Positions 15,418-26,249 are shown, numbered from the stretch's first letter. The stretch: 34,851 nt of DNA from Ilyomonas sp964658445 (GCA_964658445.1 CAZZZH010000010.1:1-34851), one strand, 5' to 3'. The notes: generated by a model not told the origin, from the sequence alone. Made by a program: numbers and translations.

Positions 15418-18400
15418 TTGGCGCAGATAATTTTACGTTACCGGTTTTACTGGCTTGCTATTGTGGGAATGGTGTGCAGCCTCTCTGTGCTGGCACAGAA
15501 GACAGATAGTACCCGTGTAAAAAACAGCGATTCATTGCATTACCCGATAAGGGACCGGCGTGGTGACCGCTTCACCTATCGCAGCACCAACCCTTTCGAT
15601 TTAAAAGACAGCGGCATTGTAAAGCAGGATATCCAATACGATCCTGTAACGAAGGAGTACTACATCATTGAAAAGATAGGAGACACCTATTATCGAAAAC
15701 CCACTTATCTTACTTACGATGAATTCTGGCAGCTTCAAAATCGACTGGCAGAAGAAAATTATTTTAGCGAACGTTCGCAAACGCTTTCTTATTTAAATCA
15801 TAAAGCGCAGCGCCCTCCGATGCAGGTTTATAACTCTCTGTTCGACCGAATCTTTGGTCTCGATTCCAGCGGGCTAAAGGTTTCTATCAAGCCGCAAGGC
15901 AATGTGGACCTGCGTTTGGGCTACCAGGGACAAAATATTAAAAACCCAACCTTATCGGAACGGGCAAGAAAAAACGGCGGTTTCGATTTTGACATGGATG
16001 CCAACCTGAATGTACTGGCGAACATTGGTAACAAATTAAAACTGCCGATTAGCTATAACACACTTTCTACTTTTGATTTTCAAAACCAGCTTAAGCTCGA
16101 TTATAAAGGCAAAGATGATGAACTACTGAAGTCCATTGAAGCAGGCAACATCTCTTTTCAAACCAAGGGCACGCTTATGACGAGTGTGCAAAGTTTGTTC
16201 GGGCTAAAAACACAATTACAGTTTGGTAAGTTATTCGTTACTGCAGCTATCGCCAGCGAAAAATCTCAGCGGCAATCTATTACGCTTCAAGGCGGCGGTT
16301 TATCGCAACAGATCGATAAAAAGCTGGATGACTACGATGAGAACCGCAACTTTTTAATGGCGCAATATTTTAACAAAACTTACAACAAAACCATGGCAAC
16401 CCTGCCGGTGGTGAACAGCCAGGTGCAAATACTACGTGTTGAAGTTTGGATAACAAACCGCACCGGAACTACCACCCAAGCCAGAACCGTTGTGGGTTTG
16501 ATGGACCTGGGCGAAAATGCCCCTTACAACCCAAACATTCATTCGCTTACCACTGATTCGTTGCCGCAAAACACAGCCAATGATTTGTATGCAAAAATTA
16601 CAGGAGACTCTTCTTTCCGGGTTTCATCTTCTGTAAACAACGGGTTGGTAGCATTGGGGTTAAAGCCGGTGGAAGATTATGAAAAAACATTCGCCAGACA
16701 ATTGTTGCCCAGCGAATATTTTTTTAATCCGCAGGCAGGTTTCATTTCACTATCGCAGCAGTTGCAGCCCGATGAAGTGCTGGGTGTTGCCTATCAATAT
16801 AGCTATAATGGACGCGTTTATCAGGTAGGCGAGTTTTCGCAGGATGTAACGGTCGATTCTTCAATCGGCACGCAAAAAGTACTGTTTTTAAAACTATTAA
16901 AAGCGACTTCGCAGCGTGTCAATCTTCCGATCTGGGATCTGATGATGAAGAACGTATATTCATTGGATGTGAGCGGTCTTAGCCAGGAAGATTTTAAACT
17001 GAATGTTCTTTATGCAGAACCCAGCGGCGGCTTGAAGCGGTACTTGCCGGAAGGCAGCGCTACCGCATTAGGAAGCCCGTTATTATCGCTTTTGAATGTA
17101 GATAGATTAAATAATCGCAACGACCCGCAGCCAGATGGTTTGTATGATTTTGTAGATAGCTTTACGGTTCTCTCGCAGCAAGGCAAAATTATTTTTCCAG
17201 TGCTAGAGCCGTTTGGACGAGACCTGGAACGAACGGCATTTTACGACCAGTCAGATTCGATCAAACGGAAATATGTTTATTACCAGCTTTACGATTCTAT
17301 CAAAGCTATTGCGCAGACGTATGCCAACCTGAACCGCTATGATTTGCAAGGCACCGTAAAGGGCAGTTCGAATACTGATATTTATCTCGGCGGGTTCAAT
17401 ATACCTCAAGGTTCGGTAACAGTCACGGCTGGTGGTCAAACGTTGCTGGAGAATACCGACTACATTGTCGACTACAATTTAGGAACGCTAAAGATCATTA
17501 ACCAGGCGATTATTAATTCGGGTGTGCCGGTGAGTGTTGGCTTTGAAAATAACGCGAATTACGGCACGCAACAGCGAAGCTTTCTCGGAGTGCGCGCCGA
17601 TTATATTGTAAATAACAAGCTCACGCTTGGCGCAACAATGGAGCGCATCAGCGAGCGACCGTATTTTACCAAAATGAACTATGGCGAAGACCCGATCAAC
17701 AATGCAATGTATGGTGTTGACTTCAACTATCGCTCCGAGCTTCCTGGCTTGACTCGCTTGCTCGACCGGCTTCCTTTTTATACCACGACGGCAACCAGTA
17801 ACATCAATGCGTATGGCGAAGCTGCGGTATTAAAGCCCGGGCATCCTTCGCAAATTGGTAAAGGTGATAACGGGCTTATTTATATTGATGACTTTGAAGG
17901 CAGCACCAGCAACGTTGACCTCCGCTATCCTTTGGTATCCTGGGCTTTGGCTTCTACGCCGCAAGGCACTACACGCTTTCCCGAAGCAGCTTTAAATAAT
18001 GATTTGGGTTATGGAAAAAACAGGGCGAGACTGGCTTGGTACAATATCGAGCCCGTGTTGCAGGACAGGAGCAGTCCAAGCAATCCATTGCGAAGAGACT
18101 TGGATGCACTGAGTGACCCGCAGGTAAGAACAGTGTATACAAACGAGCTTTTTCCGCAACGCACTACCAATATTACTGACGTGCAAAGCACTACGTTCGA
18201 CTTAGCTTATTATCCAACTGATCCCGGACAATACAACTATGAAAATAGCCCGGAAGAAATTAATGCACAAGGCAAATTACTGAACCCGCAAAAGCGCTGG
18301 GGCGGCATCATGCGCAGTATAGACCAGACCGATTTTGTTACGGGTAACGTTCAGTTTATCGAGTTCTGGGTGCAGGATCCATTTATCAAAAATGAAAACA

Positions 18401-21400
18401 GCAGCGGTGGAAAATTGTTTATTAATCTCGGTGATATCAGCGAAGATATTTTGAAAGACGGCAGACGTTTTTATGAGAATGGGTTGAACACACCTAATCA
18501 GCCGGCTTCTGTTGACAATACTTCAATTTGGGGAAAAACGCCTATTAACCCAATACAGGTAACCAATGCATTTAGCAACGACCCTGCCGACCGTCCTTAC
18601 CAGGATGTAGGCTTTGACGGGTTGACGGATGATTCGGAAAAAATAGTGCGGAGCCAGTACCTTTCTGATATTGCTAATGTTTATGGTACCACATCTCCTT
18701 TTTATCAGCGAGCCAGCCAGGATCCTTCGAATGATGACTATGTCTGGTATCGCGATTCGCGCTACGATGCAGAGAATGCTGGCATTCTGCAGCGGTATAA
18801 ATTTTATAACAATGAACAAGGCAATTCGCCTGTAGCCTCGGCTTCGTCAGAGTATTCTTCTGCAGCAACTTTATACCCCGATAACGAAGACCTGAACCGG
18901 GACAATACCTTGAATGAAACAGAAGAATACTACGAATACGAGATAGACCTGAAACCCGGTATGGACGTGGGTTTGACAAAGTATATCACAGATAAAAGAG
19001 TCATTACGCCAAGACTCGCCAACGGCAAAACATCTACGGAAAATTGGTATTTGTTCCGTGTGCCTATTGACCAGTTTACAGCGAAGATTGGCGACATACC
19101 TGACTTCAAATCCATCCGTTTTATTCGTATGTACTTAACCGGTTTTGAAGACTCGGTTGTCATGCGTTTTGCCTCGCTTGACCTGGTAAGAAATCAATGG
19201 AGAAACTTCACCTACGAACTCGACACAACAGGATCTTACACACAATTGCCGGCGAACAATAATACCCAGTTTGATGTGCTTGCCGTAAACCTTGAAGAGA
19301 ATAGCTCGCGCACACCAATCCCTTATAAAATACCGCCGGGCATTGAGCGTGTACAGTCGTTAAGCAACAATGGCATTAACCTTTTGCAGAACGAACAATC
19401 GATGAGCTTGCGCATCCGCAACTTGCCGGATGGCGAATCGCGCGCAGTGTTTAAAACTCTAGATCTCGACATGCGGCAGTATGGAAAATTGTCTATGTTT
19501 ATTCATGCAGAGTCTTTGGGTATTGACAATTTGCAGAATGGTCAAATTAATGCTGTTATCCGCATTGGGCAAGATTTCCTAAATAATTATTATGAAATAA
19601 AAATACCGCTGGAGATAACCAAGTTCGGCATCTCTGACCCAAATAAAATCTGGCCGGATTCTAACAATCTTGACTTCTCTTTGAGCGAGCTAATCAACTT
19701 AAAACTTCGCCGGAATTCGAGTGGCGGGAACCTCAGCGCTATCTACCGCGAACAAATCGGCGAGAAAACTTATTCAATTCTGGGTAATCCAAATCTGGGC
19801 GAAGTAAGAGGTTTTTTGATTGGTGTTGAAAATCCAAAAGATGGCAATACCGCTTCAATCAGCACAGAAGTTTGGGTAAACGAGTTGCGCTTGTCGGAAC
19901 TGAATGAAACCGGCGGCCACGCTGCGTTGGGAAGGGTAGACATGCAGCTTGCCGATCTCGGTACCCTATCTGTTTCTGCCAACACCTACTCGCAGGGCTG
20001 GGGTGGTTTGGAACAACGCGTGAATGAACGGGCCAAAAACGATATGCTGCAATATGATGCGGCATTGAATATAGATGCCGGCAAATTATTGCCTAAAAAA
20101 TTAGGCATCACGATACCAGTATATGCAAGCATCAACAAAACCATTCTTACGCCGGAATATGACCCTTACGACTTGGATGTAAAATATAAATACAAACTGG
20201 CGAACACGAATAATAAAGACTCAATTCGCCGGGTGGCATTAGACCAGACAACGATAAAAACATTAAACTTTACCAACGTGCGGTTAGCGCAGCCCACTGC
20301 TAAAACTAAGCTCTGGAGCCTGAGCAACATCGACCTGAGCTATTCGTTTACACAGATAACACAAACTACGCCGCTCATTGATGAAAATAAAATAACAAAA
20401 CATAGGGCTGGCTTGGGTTATACTTACAATAGCCAATCTCATTTTAAAGAGCCGTTCAAGCGATTGATACGTAACAAGAGCCCGTGGTTTGCCATAGCGC
20501 GCGATTTTAATTTTAATCTAAATCCTTCTCTGCTGAGCTTCCGCGCTGATATTGACAGGCAGTTTGGTCAGTACGTTCCTCGTATTGTGAATGTTAGCAC
20601 TGTTGATACTAAAGTAGAAAAGGTGGATACGACGTACGACAAGTATTTCAATTTCGACAGGTATTACAATGCCCGCTGGGATCTTACGCGAAGTTTGAAC
20701 TTTGACTTTTCGGCCACCAATTTTGCTCGTGTAGATGAGCCTTACGGACAATTGAACACCAAAGCCAAGCGCGATACGGTGAGCCGCAATTTCTGGAAGG
20801 GTGGACGAAATACTCTTTACCAGCAAAAAGCTACCATCAGCTATACGGTTCCTTTAAGCAAGCTGCCTTTTGCCGACTGGATAACAGCACGATACAATTT
20901 TTCCACTAACTACAATTGGATCGGTTCGAGTTTACTTGCAACTCAATTAGGAAACACGATAGAAAACGGCCAGCAAAATGCGGTAAACGCTGAGTTCGAT
21001 TTTACAAGGTTGTATGCCAAGTCTCACTTTCTGAATGCAGTGAACACACCGGCGGCACCAAAGGCTCCGAAGCGCGCCGCAACCGACGAGGATAAAACGC
21101 AGAAGACCATCGATAGCAGCCAGCGCACACGTGCCGATGTAGTAAAAGATTTAAAAGGTCATCAGAAAAAGCTGGCCTTACAAACCTGGCGCAGGCAGAA
21201 GCGGGATGCCCGCAAAGCCGCACGGCAAGCCAACTTCAACCAACCGCTCGAGGTGAATGGGCTTGCCCAAACCGGCGGACGTTTGCTGACAATGGTAAAA
21301 CGTGCTTCGGTCAATTACAGTGAAAACTATTACAGTCGTGTGCCGGGCTTTACAGATACATCGCGTATTTTAGGCAACAATTTCAACTCGATGCAGCCGG

Positions 21401-22698
21401 GGCTCGACTATGTGTTTGGCAGGCAGCCGGACAGCAACTGGCTGAATAAAAAAGCTGCACAAGGCGCCATCACCCGCGATTCGACGTTCAACTTATTATA
21501 TCGCCAAACGTTTGAGCAACGGTTAAGTATAACCGGTCAACTGGAACCGATACCAGAGTTTATCGTTGATATCAACGTTGATAAAAGCTTCAATAAAGAT
21601 TACACAGAACTGTTTAAGGATACCGGCAATGGTGACAATAGTTTCCATCATCTGAGTCCTTATGCCAGCGGTGGTTTCAGCGTGTCTTATATCTCTTATC
21701 AAACCTTGTTTACGAAGAACGATCCGACGCAGCTTTCGGCCATCTTCACGAAGTTTGAAGATTATAGAAGTACGATATCCAAACGACTGGCGGGAAGTAA
21801 TAAATATTATGATGGTACTACAACTGCTGATGGCTATGCCACCGGTTATGGACGCAACTCGCAGGATGTATTGATACCGGCTTTCATAGCAGCTTATACC
21901 GGTAAAGATCCGAATAACGTTGCCCTCATTAGCCAGAACAATACAAGCGTTAAAAAGAATCCGTTCAATGGCATTAAGCCGTTGCCAAACTGGCGTGTTA
22001 CCTATACAGGGTTAACGAAGATTCCTGCCTTAGCCAGCATATTTTCCAATATATCAATTACGCATGGGTATACCGGTCAGTTAAGTATGAATAGCTTTAA
22101 CAGCGCACTTAATTTTTACGATCCGCTGCATTATGGTACGCCAGGCTTTATTGACCAGACATCCGGAAACTTTGTGCCTTTCTTCTTAGTGCCAAATCTT
22201 ACCATTTCGGAGCAATTCAGTCCACTGATTGGCTTCGATGTTACGACGGTAAGCCAGACGAACATTAATTTCCATTACAACAGAAGTCGTCAGCTAAGCC
22301 TGAGCCTGGTAGATTACCAGTTGAGTGAAGTGAATAGCAAGGAGTTTGTTATTGGCGCCAGTATTCGTAAGAAGAATGTGAACCTGCCGTTTAAATTGCC
22401 GGGCTTCAAAAAGCTGGATCCGCAACAGAATGGAACCGGAAATGATTTGAACATCCGTCTTGATTTTTCTATTCGCGACGATGCGCAAAGCAATAGCCGT
22501 ATTGACTTCCCGACAGCATACAGCACGGGTGGTCAAAAGGTAATCAGCATACAGCCATCCATTGATTATGTGCTGAACAACCGCATCAACCTGCAGTTGT
22601 ATTTCGACCAGCGGCGCACCATTCCTTATATTTCTACATCTGCGCCAATCACCGATACAAGAGCCGGTTTGCAGATACGAATATCATTGGCGCAATAA
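15418..22698 (+). CDS. sprA: T9SS outer-membrane translocon protein SprA (Sov)
   Basis: This 2426-residue protein is the giant barrel through which T9SS cargo leaves the cell, working with PorV and Plug (family knowledge). The frame begins at TTG 15418. No ATG precedes the signal-peptide core (FYWLAIVGMVCSLSVLA, cleavage before Q27), and AAGGAAG at 15401-15407 is a plausible ribosome site, so TTG is the start. SprA landmarks include the early FDLKDSGIVKQDIQYDP, repeated NYGTQQRSFLGVRADY-type barrel strands, IYIDDFEGSTSNVDLRYPL (about 820-840), and a C-terminal strand ending RAGLQIRISLAQ typical of an outer-membrane beta-signal. An Ala/Lys/Arg-rich insert (APKAPKRAATDEDKTQK and RRQKRDARKAARQ, about 1880-1940) interrupts the otherwise strand-rich sequence. 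Length is normal for the family. Confidence 0.96.
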   Translation: MAQIILRYRFYWLAIVGMVCSLSVLAQKTDSTRVKNSDSLHYPIRDRRGDRFTYRSTNPFDLKDSGIVKQDIQYDPVTKEYYIIEKIGDTYYRKPTYLTYDEFWQLQNRLAEENYFSERSQTLSYLNHKAQRPPMQVYNSLFDRIFGLDSSGLKVSIKPQGNVDLRLGYQGQNIKNPTLSERARKNGGFDFDMDANLNVLANIGNKLKLPISYNTLSTFDFQNQLKLDYKGKDDELLKSIEAGNISFQTKGTLMTSVQSLFGLKTQLQFGKLFVTAAIASEKSQRQSITLQGGGLSQQIDKKLDDYDENRNFLMAQYFNKTYNKTMATLPVVNSQVQILRVEVWITNRTGTTTQARTVVGLMDLGENAPYNPNIHSLTTDSLPQNTANDLYAKITGDSSFRVSSSVNNGLVALGLKPVEDYEKTFARQLLPSEYFFNPQAGFISLSQQLQPDEVLGVAYQYSYNGRVYQVGEFSQDVTVDSSIGTQKVLFLKLLKATSQRVNLPIWDLMMKNVYSLDVSGLSQEDFKLNVLYAEPSGGLKRYLPEGSATALGSPLLSLLNVDRLNNRNDPQPDGLYDFVDSFTVLSQQGKIIFPVLEPFGRDLERTAFYDQSDSIKRKYVYYQLYDSIKAIAQTYANLNRYDLQGTVKGSSNTDIYLGGFNIPQGSVTVTAGGQTLLENTDYIVDYNLGTLKIINQAIINSGVPVSVGFENNANYGTQQRSFLGVRADYIVNNKLTLGATMERISERPYFTKMNYGEDPINNAMYGVDFNYRSELPGLTRLLDRLPFYTTTATSNINAYGEAAVLKPGHPSQIGKGDNGLIYIDDFEGSTSNVDLRYPLVSWALASTPQGTTRFPEAALNNDLGYGKNRARLAWYNIEPVLQDRSSPSNPLRRDLDALSDPQVRTVYTNELFPQRTTNITDVQSTTFDLAYYPTDPGQYNYENSPEEINAQGKLLNPQKRWGGIMRSIDQTDFVTGNVQFIEFWVQDPFIKNENSSGGKLFINLGDISEDILKDGRRFYENGLNTPNQPASVDNTSIWGKTPINPIQVTNAFSNDPADRPYQDVGFDGLTDDSEKIVRSQYLSDIANVYGTTSPFYQRASQDPSNDDYVWYRDSRYDAENAGILQRYKFYNNEQGNSPVASASSEYSSAATLYPDNEDLNRDNTLNETEEYYEYEIDLKPGMDVGLTKYITDKRVITPRLANGKTSTENWYLFRVPIDQFTAKIGDIPDFKSIRFIRMYLTGFEDSVVMRFASLDLVRNQWRNFTYELDTTGSYTQLPANNNTQFDVLAVNLEENSSRTPIPYKIPPGIERVQSLSNNGINLLQNEQSMSLRIRNLPDGESRAVFKTLDLDMRQYGKLSMFIHAESLGIDNLQNGQINAVIRIGQDFLNNYYEIKIPLEITKFGISDPNKIWPDSNNLDFSLSELINLKLRRNSSGGNLSAIYREQIGEKTYSILGNPNLGEVRGFLIGVENPKDGNTASISTEVWVNELRLSELNETGGHAALGRVDMQLADLGTLSVSANTYSQGWGGLEQRVNERAKNDMLQYDAALNIDAGKLLPKKLGITIPVYASINKTILTPEYDPYDLDVKYKYKLANTNNKDSIRRVALDQTTIKTLNFTNVRLAQPTAKTKLWSLSNIDLSYSFTQITQTTPLIDENKITKHRAGLGYTYNSQSHFKEPFKRLIRNKSPWFAIARDFNFNLNPSLLSFRADIDRQFGQYVPRIVNVSTVDTKVEKVDTTYDKYFNFDRYYNARWDLTRSLNFDFSATNFARVDEPYGQLNTKAKRDTVSRNFWKGGRNTLYQQKATISYTVPLSKLPFADWITARYNFSTNYNWIGSSLLATQLGNTIENGQQNAVNAEFDFTRLYAKSHFLNAVNTPAAPKAPKRAATDEDKTQKTIDSSQRTRADVVKDLKGHQKKLALQTWRRQKRDARKAARQANFNQPLEVNGLAQTGGRLLTMVKRASVNYSENYYSRVPGFTDTSRILGNNFNSMQPGLDYVFGRQPDSNWLNKKAAQGAITRDSTFNLLYRQTFEQRLSITGQLEPIPEFIVDINVDKSFNKDYTELFKDTGNGDNSFHHLSPYASGGFSVSYISYQTLFTKNDPTQLSAIFTKFEDYRSTISKRLAGSNKYYDGTTTADGYATGYGRNSQDVLIPAFIAAYTGKDPNNVALISQNNTSVKKNPFNGIKPLPNWRVTYTGLTKIPALASIFSNISITHGYTGQLSMNSFNSALNFYDPLHYGTPGFIDQTSGNFVPFFLVPNLTISEQFSPLIGFDVTTVSQTNINFHYNRSRQLSLSLVDYQLSEVNSKEFVIGASIRKKNVNLPFKLPGFKKLDPQQNGTGNDLNIRLDFSIRDDAQSNSRIDFPTAYSTGGQKVISIQPSIDYVLNNRINLQLYFDQRRTIPYISTSAPITDTRAGLQIRISLAQ

Positions 22699-22725
22699 GC
22701 GATTGTTTTCTTTATTGCTACTTAT

Positions 22726-22760
22726 AAAACTTCCGCTTTGTTACCAAAGCGGAAGTTTTT
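22726..22760 (+). terminator. sprA terminator
   Basis: A perfect fifteen-base stem, AAAACTTCCGCTTTG (22726-22740) and CAAAGCGGAAGTTTT (22745-22759), with loop TTAC is followed by T residues. It lies 28 bases past the sprA stop codon. Confidence 0.88.
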
Positions 22761-23041
22761 TATTAGGATAAGCCGGCTTGTAGAAATTAAAAAGCGTTTG
22801 TCGCTTCTGGTTCTTTATATAACTTACCTGCCGGCTCTTTCTTTAAAATATGCTGAAAGGTTTCCGGATATATATAATTGGATTGGCAGAAAACCGATAT
22901 TTTTGTTTTTACGTTTTTTATAACGGAAATTGCTTGCCTGTTTACCGATTGGATTCGCCTTCTGATGATTATCTGTTTTTAGCCACGATAAAACGAAAGT
23001 AAGCAGCGAAACAAATAAACCCGTTAACGATATAGCTTACT

Positions 23042-23257
23042 ATGGTCCTCGATCTGCTGCAACAACTTGTACCTTACGCATTGCTTATTGTCATTGCCTT
23101 CTTTCTTTGGCTGGCTATTAAGAACCGCAACCGGCTGCACCGCATCAGACATACCGGCCGGGTGTCTGAAATTATAGATCGCCGCCGCAATTTTATTTTT
23201 TATATCACACTCAGTGTTATTGTTGCTATAGGGCTTATCGTTTACTTATTTGGGTAA
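23042..23257 (+). CDS. Hypothetical small membrane protein, 71 residues
   Basis: I do not recognise the family. Two membrane helices are clear: LVPYALLIVIAFFLWLAI (about 9-26) and FIFYITLSVIVAIGLIVYLF (about 51-70). They are joined by a very basic loop (KNRNRLHRIRHTG, then EIIDRRRN) that should stay in the cytoplasm, so both ends would face the periplasm. It lies between sprA and ftsK with terminators on either side (22726-22760 and 23287-23313), suggesting its own transcription unit. The regular two-helix layout and the downstream terminator support it as real. No promoter was found. Confidence 0.65.
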   Translation: MVLDLLQQLVPYALLIVIAFFLWLAIKNRNRLHRIRHTGRVSEIIDRRRNFIFYITLSVIVAIGLIVYLFG

Positions 23258-23286
23258 AGCAATTTATTCTTAAAGCGCAGCTTACT

Positions 23287-23313
23287 AACCCACACGATGT
23301 GGGTTCTTTTTTT
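23287..23313 (+). terminator. Terminator after the small membrane protein gene
   Basis: AACCCACA (23287-23294) and TGTGGGTT (23298-23305) form an eight-base stem with loop CGA, then C and seven T residues. A GTG inside this stem (23299) is in frame with ftsK but is clearly not its start. Confidence 0.85.
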
Positions 23314-23337
23314 AATAACCGGCCTTTATACAGATAC

Positions 23338-23368
23338 TTGGCAAAGCATCGTTATTCCGGTAGGTTTG
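23338..23368 (+). promoter_or_regulatory. ftsK promoter
   Basis: TTG at 23338-23340, a 20-base spacer and TAGGTTTG at 23361-23368 match the Bacteroidota -33/-7 consensus fully. The box ends 20 bases before ATG 23389, leaving a leader of roughly 15 bases. This is the best promoter match in the window. Confidence 0.65.
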
Positions 23369-23388
23369 TGAAACCACGACTATTGATT

Positions 23389-26034
23389 ATGGCCAACCGA
23401 TTAAAGAAGAAGTCAGAGCCTGCCGCGCCGAAAGCAGAAGAACTGGCGCCTGATAAAGAAGCTACCGTAACTCTGCAGGAAGTTGCCAAAGACGACCGCA
23501 CCCGCAAGATTGCCGGCGCTGTTAGTCTGCTCGTTTGTCTCTTTCTTTTTTTCGCGTTTACATCCTACCTTTTTACCTGGCAGCAAGATCAGGATAAAGT
23601 ACAGCAGTTCGGCATTGAAATATTCAGTACGTCAGATGTTCGCGTGGAAAACTTGATGGGCGTTCTGGGTGCTTACGTTGCTCACAACCTGATGTATTAC
23701 GGCTTTGGTTTGGCTGCTTATTTTTTCTGCACGTTCTTTTTTATAGCCGGTGTCAATTTGCTGTTTGATACCAAAGTGTTTAGCCTGGTGCGTAATATAA
23801 AATACATGCTTGCCGGTTTGCTGGTTATCAGTGTTACGCTTTCTTTTTTTACATATGGCGCTACCTTCTCGTATGGCGGCGCGGCAGGCGAAATGATGGA
23901 GCAATGGTTGGTAAAATGGATCGGCAGTGTAGGTACGGGCGCGCTTCTTTCGTTTGCAGCATTCAGCTATATTATCTGGCGCTTCAATCCCTCTTTTAAG
24001 TTGCCGAAACGCAAGACCGATTATAAAACAACTGCCGATACCGGCGCTACTTTTTTTACTGCAGAAGCAAACACTTCAGAGCCTGACGAAGACGATCTTT
24101 CTCTTCACGGAAAAGAAGAACCTACACCAAATATGCTCAAGTCTAATGGTCGGGGCATCACGGTAATGATGCCCAAACATACAGACGCTGACGATGCGTT
24201 GAACCGGTTTGTCATCATCGAAAAAAATAACGCTGCTGAAGAAGAACTTGCTGCTGAAGACGAAGAGAATGATATAGCTGAAACCCTTGGCCAGCCTATC
24301 TTTGATGCCGGTGAACCACAGCTTATCATCAACGATTTGTATAAAGAGAAAGGTAAGTTTGAAGTAGATGAATTGCCTACCTTTTACCAGCCATCCGCAA
24401 GGCTGGCAACGGTAAAGAACGAGCCTGTAAAAGTTGCCGGCGACATCCCATCCTTAGAAATAAAAGAAGCGCTCGATAATAAGAGTGCTGACGAATCCAT
24501 AGCATCTTTAGCGCCTGCCGCTACCTCGAAAACAGAGTACGACCCGCTGCTCGATGTAAAAGATTATAAGTATCCAACACTCGATTTGTTAGAGACACAC
24601 GGCAGCGAAAAGATTGTACATGATGCCGAAGAACTGGAAGCCAACAAGAACCAGATTATTGAAACACTGAAGAACTACGATATCGCTATACAAAAAATAG
24701 CAGCTACCGTTGGTCCAACCGTTACGCTATACGAAATTGTACCTGCGCCCGGTGTTCGCATCAGCCGCATTAAGAACCTCGAAGATGATATTGCACTTAG
24801 CCTTGCCGCGCTTGGCATCCGAATTATTGCACCCATTCCGGGCAAAGGCACCATTGGGATAGAAGTGCCCAATGTGCGCAAGACGGTGGTAAGCATGAAG
24901 ACCTTGCTGGCATCAGAAAAATTTCAGAATAATACCTTTTCGTTGCCTATTGCAATTGGTAAAAAAATAGACAACGAGAACTTTATTGTCGACCTGGCTT
25001 CTATGCCGCACCTGCTGATGGCAGGCGCCACCGGTCAGGGAAAATCGGTAGGCATCAACACGCTTCTGGTTTCCCTGCTTTATAAAAAACATCCATCACA
25101 ACTGAAGTTTGTGTTGGTAGATCCGAAGAAGGTAGAGCTGAGTTTATACCGCGTTATCGAAAAGCATTTTCTTGCTAAACTGCCCGGTGAAGAAGAAAGC
25201 ATTATCACCGATACAAAGAAGGTAATCTATACCTTGAATGCGCTTTGCATAGAGATGGACAACCGCTACGATCTGCTGAAAGAAGCCGGCTGCCGCAACA
25301 TCAAAGAGTATAATGAGAAGTTTGTAAAGCGCCGTCTCAACCCGCAGAAAGGTCACCAGTTCCTGCCGTTTATTGTGTTGGTGGTAGATGAGTTTGCCGA
25401 CCTGATTATGACCGCCGGAAAAGAAGTAGAAATGCCTATTGCACGGCTGGCTCAGCTTGCTCGCGCCGTCGGCATTCATCTTATCATTGCCACCCAGCGC
25501 CCTTCGGTTAATATCATTACCGGAACCATCAAGGCTAACTTCCCTGCACGTATCGCCTTCAAGGTATCTAGCAAGATAGACAGCCGTACTATCCTTGATG
25601 CCGGCGGTGCCGAGCAACTCATTGGTAAAGGCGATATGCTCATCAGCTACAACGGCGAGATTACCCGCCTGCAATGCGCGTTTGTAGACACGCCCGAAGT
25701 AGAAAAGATAGCGGAGTTTATTGGCTACCAGGAAAACTTTCCCGAGCAGTATTACCTGCCCGAATTTGAAGACGAAAAAGAACTGGCCGGAAAAGAATTT
25801 GATGCTGCCGACCGCGACCCTCTCTTTGAAGATGCGGCGAAGCTGATTGTTGCCAACCAGATTGGCAGCACCTCTCTCATTCAACGGAAAATGAAGCTGG
25901 GCTACAACCGCGCCGGTCGCCTGATGGATCAGTTGGAAGCTGCCGGTATTGTTGGTAAAAACCTCGGCAGCAAAGCCCGCGAGGTATTGGTAAAAACCGA
26001 CAGCGAGCTGGATGAAATTCTGACGCTGATGTAA
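23389..26034 (+). CDS. ftsK: DNA translocase FtsK/SpoIIIE
   Basis: From ATG 23389 this is an 881-residue protein. It anchors at the division septum and pumps chromosome ends, helping dimer resolution. Four N-terminal membrane helices lie at about 41-62, 93-125, 133-155 and 170-190. An acidic, low-complexity linker follows (about 200-390, with EEELAAEDEENDIAE). The motor domain carries Walker A GATGQGKS (546-553) and Walker B IVLVVDEFADL (DE at 667-668), with ARLARAVG-type and ATQRPSVNIITG segments downstream. The C-terminal gamma winged helix, which reads orienting sequences, begins at DPLFEDAAKLIV (about 810) and includes LIQRKMKLGYNRAGRLMDQLE. The linker is short compared with E. coli FtsK, which is normal in Bacteroidota. 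An upstream in-frame GTG falls in a terminator and is rejected. Confidence 0.96.
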   Translation: MANRLKKKSEPAAPKAEELAPDKEATVTLQEVAKDDRTRKIAGAVSLLVCLFLFFAFTSYLFTWQQDQDKVQQFGIEIFSTSDVRVENLMGVLGAYVAHNLMYYGFGLAAYFFCTFFFIAGVNLLFDTKVFSLVRNIKYMLAGLLVISVTLSFFTYGATFSYGGAAGEMMEQWLVKWIGSVGTGALLSFAAFSYIIWRFNPSFKLPKRKTDYKTTADTGATFFTAEANTSEPDEDDLSLHGKEEPTPNMLKSNGRGITVMMPKHTDADDALNRFVIIEKNNAAEEELAAEDEENDIAETLGQPIFDAGEPQLIINDLYKEKGKFEVDELPTFYQPSARLATVKNEPVKVAGDIPSLEIKEALDNKSADESIASLAPAATSKTEYDPLLDVKDYKYPTLDLLETHGSEKIVHDAEELEANKNQIIETLKNYDIAIQKIAATVGPTVTLYEIVPAPGVRISRIKNLEDDIALSLAALGIRIIAPIPGKGTIGIEVPNVRKTVVSMKTLLASEKFQNNTFSLPIAIGKKIDNENFIVDLASMPHLLMAGATGQGKSVGINTLLVSLLYKKHPSQLKFVLVDPKKVELSLYRVIEKHFLAKLPGEEESIITDTKKVIYTLNALCIEMDNRYDLLKEAGCRNIKEYNEKFVKRRLNPQKGHQFLPFIVLVVDEFADLIMTAGKEVEMPIARLAQLARAVGIHLIIATQRPSVNIITGTIKANFPARIAFKVSSKIDSRTILDAGGAEQLIGKGDMLISYNGEITRLQCAFVDTPEVEKIAEFIGYQENFPEQYYLPEFEDEKELAGKEFDAADRDPLFEDAAKLIVANQIGSTSLIQRKMKLGYNRAGRLMDQLEAAGIVGKNLGSKAREVLVKTDSELDEILTLM

Positions 26035-26241
26035 GCAGGTGTAACGGGAACTTTCTTTTGTTGCTTTCTTTGTTATGCCGTTTTTATGCAATGAATCTCT
26101 GGTTCCAAATAAGAAAGCGGATTCACCGGCATCGCACTTAGCTGCCTCCTTTCATTACCCCTTTTCTGCTGCTTATATTCATTTATTTATTGCTCTCAAC
26201 CTTTACCTGCCGCCTCTCATTAAACTTCTTCTCCGTAAACC

Positions 26242-26249
26242 TATCTTTC
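26242..26249 (+). promoter_or_regulatory. Possible -7 box for the gapped outer-membrane protein gene
   Basis: TATCTTTC is 7 of 8 to TAnnTTTG and ends 16 bases before ATG 26266. No -33 TTG is visible, so the call is weak. Confidence 0.3.

Noticed and set aside
22738..22923. Short open frame after sprA (61 codons)
   Set aside because: It starts inside the sprA terminator stem and has no credible upstream signals or recognisable sequence.
23299..23388. Extended N-terminus of FtsK from GTG 23299
   Set aside because: The GTG lies inside a terminator stem and the added 30 residues cover the terminator and the promoter of ftsK; ATG 23389 follows a strong promoter.
25144..26091. Long open frame antisense to ftsK (about 315 codons)
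   Set aside because: It lies fully across the well-supported FtsK motor domain, shows no recognisable protein pattern, and is explained by the codon bias of ftsK on the other strand.
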